Below are positions 48,609-58,961 of a DNA stretch of 64,000 nucleotides, piece by piece. The notes under the pieces were generated by a model, which was given only the letters and a program-made list of their open reading frames with translations, had not been told where the DNA came from and searched no databases. The stretch covers positions 68,164,038-68,228,037 of the forward strand of contig JBANSL010000007.1 in the NCBI GenBank assembly GCA_037127255.1. The letters are read 5' to 3'. The translations under genes were made by a program, and so were the position numbers. Positions within the stretch are counted from its first letter, which is position 1. Every line of letters begins with the position of its first letter. This DNA comes from Persicaria tinctoria (Eukaryota; Streptophyta; Magnoliopsida; Caryophyllales; Polygonaceae).

Positions 48609-48911
48609 ATGGAAGATTATAATCTTGCTGATACTACTCTCCCGGAAAAGATGAAATTGAAAATTAGTAGGCCTCCATCTAAGCTTATTTTGAATAGAGA
48701 GAATGAGTCTAGTGAAAGTGAAGGGACATGTGATGGTACAGAGAGTGAAAAAGATAGTTGTAATAGTGGAGGATCTTCAAGTGATAGTGATGATGAATGG
48801 ATAGCAAGTAAACAGAAATTGAGGGGGATGAGCACTAAATTTGAGAGTGTTGGACCTTCTTACCTAGCTGCACATGTTGAACAACACGCAAGTGATAGTG
48901 AAAATTCATAA
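48609..48911 (+). pseudogene. N-terminal acidic fragment of MULE transposase
   Basis: 100 residues with KLKISRPPSKLILNREN, a Ser/Glu/Asp-rich stretch and DDEWIASKQKLRG. The frame stops at 48909-48911, where family members would continue into the DNA-binding module found further downstream in another frame. Confidence 0.6.
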
Positions 48912-49214
48912 AATCTTTATGCATTACCAACCATAGAGGAGGAGTATGAGATTGATTCAACAAAGGATAATGTGGCATTTTAAAATTTTAAGTGATGCTA
49001 AATTGAAAAGTCTTGCTTGGAGAGTTGGTATGCAGTTTGCATCACCTCAAATATTTAAGGGGCAAGTTATAAGGTATGTTGTAGTTGCAAGCTATAGCAT
49101 TAGATGATACAAGAGTGAAAAGAACAATAAGCTGGCAGCTAAGTGCAAACAAGGCTGCATATGGAAGATATATGCTTCATGGGATGATAAGAGGGAAAAT
49201 TTTGTTGTCAATTA

Positions 49215-49442
49215 ATGACCCTTGATCACACATGCAATAGACAAGATTTTGAGAATATTCAAGTGAAGGCAAAGTGGTTAGCAAAAGAGTATTCGGAACA
49301 ATATAGGAAAGAACCTAGATGGTCCATCAAGCCAGTAAAAGGGGAGAAGCATTGGGAAGAAGTAGACTATGCATTAGATTCTTCATCAAGTAAGGTTAGT
49401 GTAGGAAGGCCAAAGAAAAATAGAAGGAAGCAAGCTCATTAG
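49215..49442 (+). pseudogene. Transposase DNA-binding module end and basic tail
   Basis: Begins with LDHTCNRQ, the final His/Cys of the MuDR N-terminal zinc module, and ends VSVGRPKKNRRKQAH. In intact transposases the long DDE domain separates these two parts; here only about 60 residues do, showing an internal deletion. Confidence 0.65.
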
Positions 49443-49477
49443 AGGTTTGATAAGAAAGGAAAGTTGTCTAGACACGG

Positions 49478-49850
49478 GACCGAAATGACTTGTCAACTTT
49501 GCAAGGGAAAGAATCATAACAAGAGGACATGTCCTCAAAAGGACAAGATGACAATACTTGAAGCAGCTCCCATAGAAGTATAACTTTCGCATTCACTTTT
49601 GCTTAGTTTATAAATATATTTTAGCTCCTTAATAAAAATTGAGTACATACTTTCCTTCATAGGTGAGACCGAGAGGAAGACCACGAAAGGATGGACAACC
49701 TCCTAAGAGAGAAAGTGAACAATCGATGAACATGACCAACCAACCCAACAGATCAAGAGGTAGGCCTAGAAAAACTCCAACAATAACCATGTCTGAGACT
49801 ACAAAGTTTTCTTTAGTGGATATCAAGGAATTTACATTAATGTAAGTGAA
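49478..49850 (+). pseudogene. Zinc knuckle and AT-hook tail of MULE transposase
   Basis: CQLCKGKNHNKRTC is a complete CX2CX4HX4C knuckle. RPRGRPRKDGQPPKRE and RSRGRPRKTP are AT-hook motifs, normal at the C-terminus of plant MuDR transposases. An apparent intron or deletion separates the knuckle from the AT-hooks. Confidence 0.65.
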
Positions 49851-49903
49851 TGGTTTTACTATATTTTCTAGTTTCAAAATACCATTATTTCATGCTAATG
49901 TAT

Positions 49904-51235
49904 TGATAACATCTATTTTAGTCATATTTTAGGGTTGCATTTACATATTAGTTTAGACCATTTTCATGCATATTTATCATATTTTGTAGTTTATTTATTT
50001 TATTTTGCATTTTTGGAGTCTACACCTACTTTTTATTTATTTCAGGCATTTTGAGGCTAATATTGTGGAAATTCGAGAGTCAATACAGAGCAGCGAGAAA
50101 GGCTGGATCGGAGCTTGGAAGCCAAAGTGCGGAAATTGCCAAATTGGAATCTTATGGGATGAATTTGTAATTAAGTGTTGGATTGAATTTTAATTCTCAA
50201 ATTATGTGGGCTGAATTGTAATTTTTATCAAATTTATATTATATATACTCGTATGTGAAAGAACATGGAGGGGGGGAGGAGTTCGGACTTTGGATTGGCG
50301 CCGTACAGTGGCTTCGGCCGATTAGGTTTAGTTAGTTTCCCTTTCCTTGTTTTCGGTATTACACTTTGGATCGAGGACGAAGATTTCGGTTTGCATATTA
50401 TTCTAAACTTTGATCTATTTCTGTCTATAATTTATTTCATCGTTTATTATAATATGTTTGGTTGATTTCTCCGTTCTAGGGTTTGGGTGATCCCGATAAT
50501 TATTTGGTAGCGTTAGTATTGATATTCGTTTGTCTGAGAATTTGTTAGATTCAATCCTAATGTGCTTAATCTGATTGGTTTTATAATTGATTGGAGTTCT
50601 GTTAGAATTTGAGACCGAAAGGAGATAAGACTAATAGGGCAATTAGATAAGGGTTTGAGGCCGAAAGGCGATAACTTACTATCGGAACCTTAGGATTGAA
50701 CCTGGAATTTTATTATTGTGAAAGCTTTATAAGATTCCTTGTGGATTAATAGCTATCATAGAAACTCTAGGTTGAGATTGTATTTGATTGAGCGCGAAAG
50801 CGGATATTGATGCAATCGAGATCTAGATTCTAAGAGCGTAAAGGGTTTAAATTGGTTGCTTGAGACCGAAAGGAGATGGTTAACCAATTTAGGCACAATT
50901 ACTATGAGACCGAAAGGAGATTAGTAAGTACCTTAGATAGCTACCTTCAACAAACTCAGACAACGTGGCACGGATATCGTTATTAATCTACTAAATAATT
51001 GTTGCGGTGATCCTTTATCCTAGATTTGCTTCGAATCTATTGTGTTTGAATACTACCTTTTTGTATAGTTATTTTAGTATTAGTTGGTTACTTTCTCCAT
51101 CCATATAAATATTTGTCCTTTATTTGTTTGGCTTAGTTTAATCAGTTTGGAATTACAATTGATACCAGATAGTCCCAGTGATTCGACACTCGATATACTA
51201 CAACTGAACCCCATACACTTGTGGGTGTAGGTTCC
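49904..51235 (+). mobile_element. Gypsy LTR in sense orientation (solo or truncated)
   Basis: Starts TGATAACATCTATTTTAG and contains a TATA-like ATATATACTCG near 50245. It then holds several GAGACCGAAAGGAGAT-type repeats (about 50614-50930) and ends near CCATACACTTGTGGGTGTAG, a typical end region. About 1.3 kb. The right edge is fused to an antisense copy near 51235, and no primer site of its own follows. Confidence 0.65.
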
Positions 51236-51881
51236 AAAAACTTGATGTTGCTAAAACCAACCCCGCAAGAATACGGTGTCAATTGTAGTATTCAAGTATC
51301 GTATCACAAGGACTGGTGGAGTGTCAATTATTAGCTTTAAACCAGTTTGACCAAGCCCAAAAGTAGCAGACAATTTAAGAGAAATTGTAATTGAAAGTGA
51401 CAAATAACAATAGAATGATGAGAAATATATATGTGAGAGACATTCCAGGGCTAGGGATTCTGCGAACGATGCATCCTCAATAGAATAAAATGTAGTCTCA
51501 CCCGAATCATTTCCAATTCTATGTGAAGGTAGGTTATCTAATGTAATTGCAAATCTCATTTCGGTCTCAATGCAAATGTGTCTGAATTGGATAACAATCT
51601 CCTTTCGGTATCATGCAACCAATTCAGACCCCTTGAGCTCTTAGAATCTAGGTGATAATCATATCAATATCTCCTTTCGGTCTCAATCAATATCAATACA
51701 ACTTAAGATTTCTACGACAACCTATTGATCCTCAAAAAGCTTAATTCACTTTCGCACAATTAAACTTTAGGTTTAATCCTATAGTTCTGATGGATCAGAT
51801 CACCTTTCGGTCTCAATTCACCATCTAAATTCCAACTTAGGGTTATCTTCTTTCGATCTCAAACCCTAAATCAGGTCTAAT
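51236..51881 (-). mobile_element. Antisense gypsy LTR fragment, left part
   Basis: On the minus strand it carries the same GAGACCGAAAGGAGAT-type repeats and ends GACACCGTATTCTTGCGG, GTTTTAGCAACATCAAG, TTTTTGG, the latter the beginning of a primer site cut short by the junction. It continues after the 9.2 kb insertion at 61116. The related sense LTR lies directly to its left, tail to tail. Confidence 0.65.
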
Positions 51882-54035
51882 TGTTGTGAGCGGAATCTGC
51901 CATATTTTACAGTAACTTTTATATCGATTTCTGTATACATTGCATTTATTTGGGTTTAAATAGTACAGAATCTATGTAGTTTATGCTTATTTGTCAAATT
52001 ATGGAATCTACACCAGTTTCTGTTTAAATCGCAGAAATCGAGGCGTTTACAGCAATTCTACAGAAGGTCGGAAAAGCTCGGAAAAACACTACAGAAGTCC
52101 AAGGTCAAAGCAGCAGAACAAGTCTAAGAGACGAGGCTACTCGATCTCGAGTAGGCCCTACTCGACATAGACCACCATGTCCGAGCACCAGCTTGGTCGA
52201 CCAGGCCTGATCGAGAGCCAGACAACCCGAGCTCCGGACCCTACTCGACCTCGAGGAGCACTTGTCGAGGTCGACGAAGCCCAGACGCCCACGTCCGGAG
52301 TCGACGAGGAGAAGCTGTCCGAGGACGAAGCCGAGAAGACCCAACTCGATCTCGACGAACTCTTGTCGAGATCGACGAAGACCTTGAGACATGTCCGAGC
52401 ATGTCCGAGCCAGTCTACTGGACCTACCCGAGAAGACCTAGTCGATAGAGCCACTCAACTCGAGATCGACTAGGGTAACTCGACATCGACGAGCACCAGT
52501 GAGCCAACTCCGAGCCACATCGAGCAGAGTCAAGCCAAGCCGAGCCATCTTACTCGAGGTCGACGAGGCCAACTCGAGGTCGACTAGACCGCGTGCCAGA
52601 ATCTTCTCGACGAGCCTTGTCCGAGTAGAATTGGCTTTACTTGGGCGCGAAGGCGGAAGATTCTATCCGATTTGATCAAGTTCTATCTATGGAAGGCGAT
52701 CTATCAACATGAAGACATACTACCCTATTTAGAATTATCTTTTTTCTAGTTGATTTAATTCCATTATGTTATCTATTTATCTTTTAAGCCTTTTAGATAT
52801 AGATAGATATCTTCTTTCCTAGAATAGCTAGGGAATGAAGGCTATAAATAAGGCCCTAGGGGGCTCAGTTTTATTAATTCCAAGACACACACAATCCAAT
52901 TTCAAGAGAGAAGTAGTTAGTTCCATTCAGAGATACAGTTTAGGAGTTTAAGGTTTTTAGGGTTTTGACTTACGGCGAAAGTTGATTGCCAAGATTGTAA
53001 AGGCTTTGAATTTAGTTTATGCAAGTTTCTTCTTTTACATCAATGTCTTTTGTTACAATAAGGCGTGAGTAGTCCACCCACTTTTGGGGCTGGGGTGAGC
53101 CCAACGGTGGCCATGTGAGGCGATGCGATAAAGGTCAGATCTTTTGCGCGATTCATCTTCTATCCCTATGAGCATGATTCTTTTGCGAGAGTTGAAAGTG
53201 ATCCTTGTTTGTGTTATTGAAGCGAAAGTGATCTTAATGCAACTTGGATCAATTATGTGAAAAAGGGTTAGTAACAATTAGGGTTTATGCGAAAGCCTCT
53301 ATATGCCTATTTGTTAATGACGAAAGTTATTTGATGGAAATCATGATCTTTTATGCCTTTATGTATTGTTTTGCATGGTTATCGTTGTGGTGTTGAAACC
53401 CTGGCCTTGGAGGTCTTTTAATATATTGAGTTTATTTCTGTCAAATTTCTGAATTCTGTCGAAAATCTGCAATTTTTGTGTTTACTGTTCTTTGTCGACA
53501 TAGACCAGCCTTGGTCGAGATCGAGTAGGGAGTTGTCTTGGTCGAGTTGATTTCTTTCTGTTTTCATCGATTTACAGTTTCTGTCTTGCCCTATTCTTGT
53601 CGATCTCGAGTTACTCTGGTCAAGGTCGAGTTGCCTGATCTTTGTCGAGTCGTTTGCATTTGTCTTTTATTTTCTGTTTTCGTTACTTTCTTGTCGACCT
53701 AGAGGAGAGTTACTCGACCTTGAGTAGCTTCTGTGTCCTTGCTTTTAGTTTCTGCTTTACTTTCCTTCTTTAGTTTGTTCTTTGCTTTTGTTTTTATTGC
53801 CCTTGCCGGGTTTATTTGTTTCTTTCTGTTTCTGCGATTCTGTCTGTTATGCTCTGCTGCTTCTGTAAGAATTTACAGCTACCTAAGAACTGCTGACGTG
53901 CTTCCTCGTGGATTCGATCCTGACTATTCTCTTACTACAACGGGAGGAAGTCTTGTATTGTTTGCTGAGACAGGGAAGTCAGTCTGATCTATATTTCATA
54001 TCTATTTCAATACTCGATTTACTCCTGCAACAACA
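51882..54035 (+). repeat. 5' LTR of the 9.2 kb element
   Basis: TG...CA ends. The segment 52135-52625 is unusually GC-rich and packed with paired TCGA motifs (TCGAGGTCGA, TCGATCTCGA, TCGAGATCGA); a second cluster is at 53490-53730. GGCTATAAATAAGG near 52850 is a plausible TATA box, placing transcription start near 52880. Open frames inside, such as 52177-52473, reflect the motif array. Confidence 0.93.
52847..52860 (+). promoter_or_regulatory. Probable LTR TATA box
   Basis: GGCTATAAATAAGG, followed about 25-40 bases later by a plausible transcription start region. The identical site occurs in the 3' LTR at 59927-59940. Confidence 0.6.
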
Positions 54036-54039
54036 AAAT

Positions 54040-54057
54040 TGGCGCCGTTGCCGGGGA
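54040..54057 (+). other. Primer binding site, tRNA-Asp type
   Basis: TGGCGCCGTTGCCGGGGA lies four bases after the LTR end. It complements the 3' end of plant tRNA-Asp, the primer used by many Athila and Tat gypsy elements. Confidence 0.9.
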
Positions 54058-54119
54058 AGCTATCAATCGCGCCTTAGGTAGTCAGTTCTCACTGTTTCTT
54101 TGAGTTAGTTTGCAGGTGT

Positions 54120-55238
54120 ATGCGTCGTTCTGGTCAAACACCTGAGTTTGACAGCTTAGACGAACCGGAGCGCTACCTACACATCCACTCCAAACTCAAA
54201 AGGATCATGGCGGCTCCAGAGACACAAGAACAGCTGATCGCTAGGCTTACCAGGGAACTATCCGCAAGGGATGCCGCTATCAACGCTAAAGATGCTGCTA
54301 TCGCCGCTGAGAGAGCAGCAAGGGAACAAGCACAGGCTGAGTTTGCCCAGTATCCAACCACGGCAGAGGACTACATGCACCCAACTCTCATCGTGCCTGA
54401 ATCGGCGATTCTAATCCCTGAAAACTCTTTTGAAATTCGCACTCAATTTCTTATAGAGCTTAAAAATAATGCCTTTTACGGCAGATTTAATGAGTGTCCT
54501 CTTGAACATATTACTAATTTTCATGATATGTGTCGTACTCTTGCAGAAGGCACAACTCTGGAATATGTCAAGATGAAAGCTTTACGTTGGTCGCTCGCTG
54601 GACCTGCACTGAAATGGATGGAAGGGCTGAAGGCAAAATCACTCACAACCTGGGCCCAAGTAGAGCAAGAGTTTCTGAACAAATTCTTCCCACCTGCCAA
54701 AAGAGCACATCTCCGCCAGAAAATCACCGCCTTTAAACAACAGAAAGGGGAACCGCTGGCAAGGGCATGGGAACGCTACAAGGAACTACTTCGATCTTGC
54801 CCTACTCATGGACAGCCACCCTACATCATTCAGGAGATCTTCTTCAACTCTCTTGATCAAGTCACTAAGGACAGAATCAACAATTATACTCGCTACGAGT
54901 ATCTGACAATGCCACCAAGTGACGCATGGGGAGTGCTGGAGAAGCTCACTACTTACGACAACAAGTATGGGTCTACTGCAACTTATGAAGAGAACCCATA
55001 CGCCAGGCCAGCACCATCCATGCCCCTCTATGAGCCATCAAAGGAGATTGATCCAGATGTCAGGGAGCAATACTACAGAGATCAGAATAGAAAGCTCATC
55101 AAGCAAGTAAAGTATCTCTCTGTCAACCAGCCTTACATTGAATGCGGATCGCAAAGGCACACCACTCCTGAATGTCCACACACAGAGCAAGTCAGGCTGG
55201 CAGAGCACCATGAGGGTGCAGCTTACGCAGGGGGATGA
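54120..55238 (+). CDS. Gag of the 9.2 kb element (frameshifted at the end)
   Basis: 372 residues. Residues about 36-80 are an Ala/Glu/Arg-rich probable coiled coil (LTRELSARDAAINAKDAAIA). The retrotransposon gag core at about 105-260 contains WSLAGPALKWMEGL, EFLNKFFPPAKRA and ARAWERYKELLRSCP. A zinc-knuckle-like CGSQRHTTPEC near 342-352 lacks the first cysteine of a normal CX2CX4HX4C. The frame ends GAAYAGG; homologous gag sequence continues in the next frame at 55138-55884, indicating a one-base shift around 55200-55238. Confidence 0.85.
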   Translation: MRRSGQTPEFDSLDEPERYLHIHSKLKRIMAAPETQEQLIARLTRELSARDAAINAKDAAIAAERAAREQAQAEFAQYPTTAEDYMHPTLIVPESAILIPENSFEIRTQFLIELKNNAFYGRFNECPLEHITNFHDMCRTLAEGTTLEYVKMKALRWSLAGPALKWMEGLKAKSLTTWAQVEQEFLNKFFPPAKRAHLRQKITAFKQQKGEPLARAWERYKELLRSCPTHGQPPYIIQEIFFNSLDQVTKDRINNYTRYEYLTMPPSDAWGVLEKLTTYDNKYGSTATYEENPYARPAPSMPLYEPSKEIDPDVREQYYRDQNRKLIKQVKYLSVNQPYIECGSQRHTTPECPHTEQVRLAEHHEGAAYAGG

Positions 55239-55884
55239 TATACAGCTGGTCCTGGAGGAAATACGGAGAAACCACACAGAAACTAGGCAGTCCTTCAACT
55301 CCGTCTATACTCAGATGCAAGGTGTCAACTCTAGGCTTGGGGAAATGGATATATGGCGGAAAACAGTTGATACACAGATTGGTCAGCTAGCCGCAGGAAT
55401 CCCCAGACAGTCAGGCGCACTCCCTGGTTCTTCGGAACCAAATCCTAAGGGAAAGACTGGACACATCGCCGCTGTGAAACTCAGAAGCGGCCATCAACTG
55501 CAAGAGCCAGAGGTCGAAAAGCAGCAAGACAGCGAGGAACAGCAAGTTGAAGTCAACAAATCTCTAGTCGATCTCGACCAGATCCCAGTCGATCTCGAGG
55601 AAAGCTTACTCGACCTCGACAAGAATCTTCAGAAACCTTCGTCTGCGCCGAACAACAACTCGACTGCACCCAATTTGGTCGAGGTCGACAAAGGCCTTGT
55701 CGATATCGAGGAGCCCCTGGTCGAGAAATCTGCAGTAACTCCCTGTTCTGGCTCCAAATCAGAAAAAGAAGTTGCCTTTCCCCACAAAATCTCTAAAGGA
55801 TCTAGCGGAGAAAAAGTTTCAGCGCTTCATCAAGATGCTTCAGAAGCTGAACGTCACCATCCCCTTCACAGAAGCTCTCAATGA
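55138..55884 (+). CDS. Gag C-terminal region with LVDLD-type repeats (shifted frame)
   Basis: From about 55215 the frame reads like the Athila gag C-terminus: RRNHTETRQSFNSVYTQM, IGQLAAGIP, NPKGKTGHIAAVKLRSG. Then follows a segment with SLVDLDQ, SLLDLDK, LVEVDKGLVDIEE, encoded by TCGA-rich DNA. The start codon at 55138 is only the first ATG of the frame and is not likely a true start. The useful sequence passes into the third frame near 55775. Confidence 0.7.
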   Translation: MNADRKGTPLLNVHTQSKSGWQSTMRVQLTQGDDIQLVLEEIRRNHTETRQSFNSVYTQMQGVNSRLGEMDIWRKTVDTQIGQLAAGIPRQSGALPGSSEPNPKGKTGHIAAVKLRSGHQLQEPEVEKQQDSEEQQVEVNKSLVDLDQIPVDLEESLLDLDKNLQKPSSAPNNNSTAPNLVEVDKGLVDIEEPLVEKSAVTPCSGSKSEKEVAFPHKISKGSSGEKVSALHQDASEAERHHPLHRSSQ

Positions 55885-56500
55885 AATGCCGTCCTACGTC
55901 AAGTTCCTGAAGGAGATTCTGAGCAAAAAGCGATCGATGGCGAAAATCACAGAGGAGTGCAGCCATCTGGACATATTGGAGAAGAGGCCGGATCCAGGTA
56001 AGTTTGCTATAACTATTGGATTTGGTCCATACAAAATTAATGCCCTATGTGATCTTGGAGCTAGTGTTAGTATTATGCCTTTAACGATTTGGTCCAAGAT
56101 TAAGATAGGTGCCCTGGAGCCTGTGGATGCTAGACTTTATATGGCCAACAACACGGTGGTCATTCCAACATGCATGGTGGAAAATGTCCCAGTACAAGTA
56201 GGTAAATTCTTCGTCCCTGCTGATTTCTTAATTATTGATATGCAAGAAGATCCTGCTTGTCCAATTATTCTAGGAAGACCATTTTTGGCGACGGTGGATG
56301 CCAATATAAGCATAAGGAAAGGAGTGCTCACCTTCAACATCAGTGATGAGGTCATTGAGTATTCCTTTAACAAAACTGAAAGGCATACGGGTCCAATGGA
56401 AGAGGTCAAATCTATCTCAGCTGGCTATATCACATGCGGGGAACCCAAGGTCAGAAATATGACCCCTGAGGAGATAGAAAAGAGGGACATGGAGGCCTAG
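55772..56500 (+). CDS. Retropepsin-like protease region of the 9.2 kb element
   Basis: 242 residues: the conserved linker IPFTEALNEMPSYVKFLKE, then an aspartic protease with catalytic CDLGASVSIMP and the later IILGRPFLATVDANIS. Ends with TAG at 56498-56500; the same frame reopens immediately. Compared with the Athila-like copy at 62.7-63.3 kb, the order and motifs are the same. Likely once one polyprotein with gag. Confidence 0.85.
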   Translation: MPFPTKSLKDLAEKKFQRFIKMLQKLNVTIPFTEALNEMPSYVKFLKEILSKKRSMAKITEECSHLDILEKRPDPGKFAITIGFGPYKINALCDLGASVSIMPLTIWSKIKIGALEPVDARLYMANNTVVIPTCMVENVPVQVGKFFVPADFLIIDMQEDPACPIILGRPFLATVDANISIRKGVLTFNISDEVIEYSFNKTERHTGPMEEVKSISAGYITCGEPKVRNMTPEEIEKRDMEA

Positions 56501-57475
56501 GTGGAGGAGATCATGGCAATCCTTAAGGAGAAAATAGAAAATCCAATCGACACAGACCAAGGTAAGTCGTTGTGGATTAATTATTTTTCGGATGCCTTGA
56601 CAGGGACTAAGTATGGGGTCAAGATCGACCAGGGCTCCTCAACATCGAGTAGAACCCTAGTCGATCTCGACCAGACCAAGGCGACTCCACCCGCACCAGC
56701 ATCGTCGAGCAGTAAACCAGTCGACGAGTCATCCTACCCGACCTCGAGTAAACTTGTCGAGGTCGACCACCAATCGGGGGGCCAAGATCCTGCTTCCTCG
56801 ACGCTGATGACTCCAGCACCAGAGCTCTTGTCGATCTCGAGGAGCTTACTCGATGTCGACCAGGATCAGGCCTCCTCGACTCCAGCAATCTCGGCCAGTC
56901 CACCTCCAGTCAAGCAAACCTTGTCGACCTCGAGTAGCCTTGTCGAGGTCGACCACCAGTCGGCGCCACTAGACCCTGTTTTCTCGAGGAGCAAGCCACC
57001 AGAGCCAGAGCCCTACTCGACCTCAAGTAGGCTACTCGATGTCGACAAGCCCCCTTCCTCGACTTCTGCCTCTTCGACCAGGACACAACCAGAGCCTGCA
57101 GTCTCGTCGATCTCGAGGAGCCCTAGTCGAGATCGACCAAACACCGTGGTCCCCGATTCCGTTTCCGCGAAGGTAAGTCAAGGTATGGATCTTTCTTCTC
57201 CTATTTCCATTAAAGATTTATCTATACATGGGAGAGGTCTGCCTTGGTATGTGCGATTGTGCAGGATTTCCAATGATGAGCCTAAGGAGTATGAAGTTGG
57301 AGACAAGCTCTATGTCTCTAAATCAAAGGATCATTGGTTTCCTAACAAATTCAACAAGAAGCGGATGGGACCGTTCGTGGTGAACAAGATCCATTCTGGA
57401 GGACTACAGTTGATGGACAAGAATGGAGTCTTATTTGAGGCCCAAGCTACATGGGCCCTGCAAATGCCACCTTAA
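56501..57475 (+). CDS. Repeat-rich frame replacing pol, with integrase-tail-like end
   Basis: Open after the TAG of the protease frame. Residues about 40-230 are Ser/Pro-rich with recurring LVDLDQ, LVEVDH, LLDVDQ, LVEVDH and LLDVDK, spaced about 30-50 residues and encoded by TCGA-rich DNA. The last 70 residues, with YEVGDKLYVSKSKDHWFP and KKRMGPFVVNKIHSGG, resemble the C-terminal tail of gypsy integrases. RT, RNase H and integrase core, which should lie between protease and this tail, are missing. Confidence 0.75.
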   Translation: MEEIMAILKEKIENPIDTDQGKSLWINYFSDALTGTKYGVKIDQGSSTSSRTLVDLDQTKATPPAPASSSSKPVDESSYPTSSKLVEVDHQSGGQDPASSTLMTPAPELLSISRSLLDVDQDQASSTPAISASPPPVKQTLSTSSSLVEVDHQSAPLDPVFSRSKPPEPEPYSTSSRLLDVDKPPSSTSASSTRTQPEPAVSSISRSPSRDRPNTVVPDSVSAKVSQGMDLSSPISIKDLSIHGRGLPWYVRLCRISNDEPKEYEVGDKLYVSKSKDHWFPNKFNKKRMGPFVVNKIHSGGLQLMDKNGVLFEAQATWALQMPP

Positions 57476-58961
57476 GCTAAATGGAAAGTCGGCCTAGCGA
57501 CTATAAAATCTAGAGCATGTACATAGACTTTTTAGGACATTTGAGACTGTGTTTTTTGTTTTGGTTTTGAACACTTTTTAGTTTTGCTATTGTGGGTATA
57601 TGTCTTCTACTTTTCAGGTCAATGGATAGAACCAAGCTACATTAATACTCGGCCCAGGAGGTGCTCCAATCGAAATTATAAGGCTCTGCACACATGTCTT
57701 ATGAGTTTCTTTCTTTACCCTTTTACATTGTTTTCTATACAGTGAGGACACTGTAAATTTTAAGTATGGGGTGGGGAAAGGGCTTACTTTGTGCATATTT
57801 TCCATATTTGACATTATTTGTGCATTATCTCTTAGAATTGCTACATGGCTATTTTGGAATTCATTATTGATTTATATGCTTATATGAATGTTTTCCAAAA
57901 GTTTGAGAAAAATGCCCCCCATTGAAATTTTTGAATAAATGTCATGGAAGTTTAAATTGAACTCGACGATGCAAAATTAGATTCATTAGAGATATAGCAT
58001 GAAATTGCCTAGTAAAGGGAAGTCACAATGAAGTGCATTATTTTTATGAAAACCATAAAAGGAGGTAAAATTTGAAATTGCTTTTGACATGTTGCATGAT
58101 AAGAGGATGGAGGACTTTATATTTCCATATAATGCTCATTGTTATAATTCCTAGCCTTACCTATGCTTATGCATCACAAAAGCCATAATATGCCTTATTT
58201 CAAATATTGCTCCACATGATCTAAATATTTGCCATTCTTTACCTTATCCGGGGATTATGTTGAGAATGATGTTACATTATGGAGATGTTATATGGTTGTT
58301 GTGATAATTATCATATTTGGAGTTTGGAAGGAAATTGTTTGAAATATATGGAAAATTTAATGAGTGAAAGAAAATCCAATCACCTCAGGAGATAAAGGTA
58401 GATTGACCCTGCTCTCTGAGATAATAGTTTGGAGAGATGGGATACATTGTGAGGAGTCCAAAGCACTAAGTATCCGGGGCCATTCATGACACCCATGTTT
58501 GTGACTCGCGAGAAGGCAGTGCTGAGGTCAGAGAGGTAAAAGCATTATTATTGAAAAAAGCAATATGAAAGGTGATGAATCAAAGGGAGAAAGAATGTGG
58601 AATGAAACTCAAAATTCGAAAGTGATCCATTTCCCCGGATCAAAAGCACCACATTGCCAAAAATTGCCCACCTTTTAGCCTTTTACCAATCTACTCCTTC
58701 ATGAGCTTAAATTAAAGTCTTCTTGATTATCAATGCTTTGTCACATAAAGATTGTTTGTACATAACCTTCCTTTTGTGAGTAGATGTTGCTTTTACATAT
58801 TTGCACATGCATGCATCCGTGACACTAGTACCTTTTCAAGGATGGTAATTGATTGCAGGGTTATATAAGAATGAATCTAAGATGTTGAGAGTTTGAATTC
58901 TTCCCCTGAATGACAAATAAAAGTATTGCTTGAAGACAAGCAAGCTTAAGTATGGGGTGTT
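57476..58961 (+). other. 3' untranslated region and polypurine tract of the 9.2 kb element
   Basis: AT-rich with no coding domain recognised. Ends with AAGCTTAAGTATGGGGTGTT, where TATGGGGTG is the probable polypurine tract directly before the 3' LTR at 58962. A similar AAGTATGGGGTGGGGA at about 57760 may be a duplicate tract. Confidence 0.65.

Larger units (their letters stand above)
48080..49903 (+). mobile_element. Decayed MuDR-type element, cut by an LTR
   Basis: An upstream stretch at about 48080-48260 (GAAAACACCACCAACTTTCC, ACCAAAATAACC) resembles MULE terminal sequence. Coding remnants follow: an acidic region 48609-48911; the MuDR N-terminal DNA-binding module at about 49020-49240 (CKQGCIWKIYASWDDKRENF, then DHTC); VGRPKKNRRKQ near 49400; a zinc knuckle CQLCKGKNHNKRTC at about 49496-49537; and AT-hook-like RGRPRK at about 49668 and 49756. 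The central DDE catalytic region is deleted, and stops and frame changes occur. The 3' end is lost at the LTR starting at 49904. Confidence 0.8.

Noticed and set aside
50285..50310. TTGGATTGGCGCCGTACAG, resembling a gypsy primer site
   Set aside because: Only the first bases match (TGGCGCCGT) and it sits in the middle of an LTR, not after an LTR end.
52177..52473. 98-residue frames inside the LTRs (also 59257-59553 and their antisense partners)
   Set aside because: They are duplicated because the LTRs are; the frames arise from the TCGA motif array. Kept only as evidence for the shared motif.
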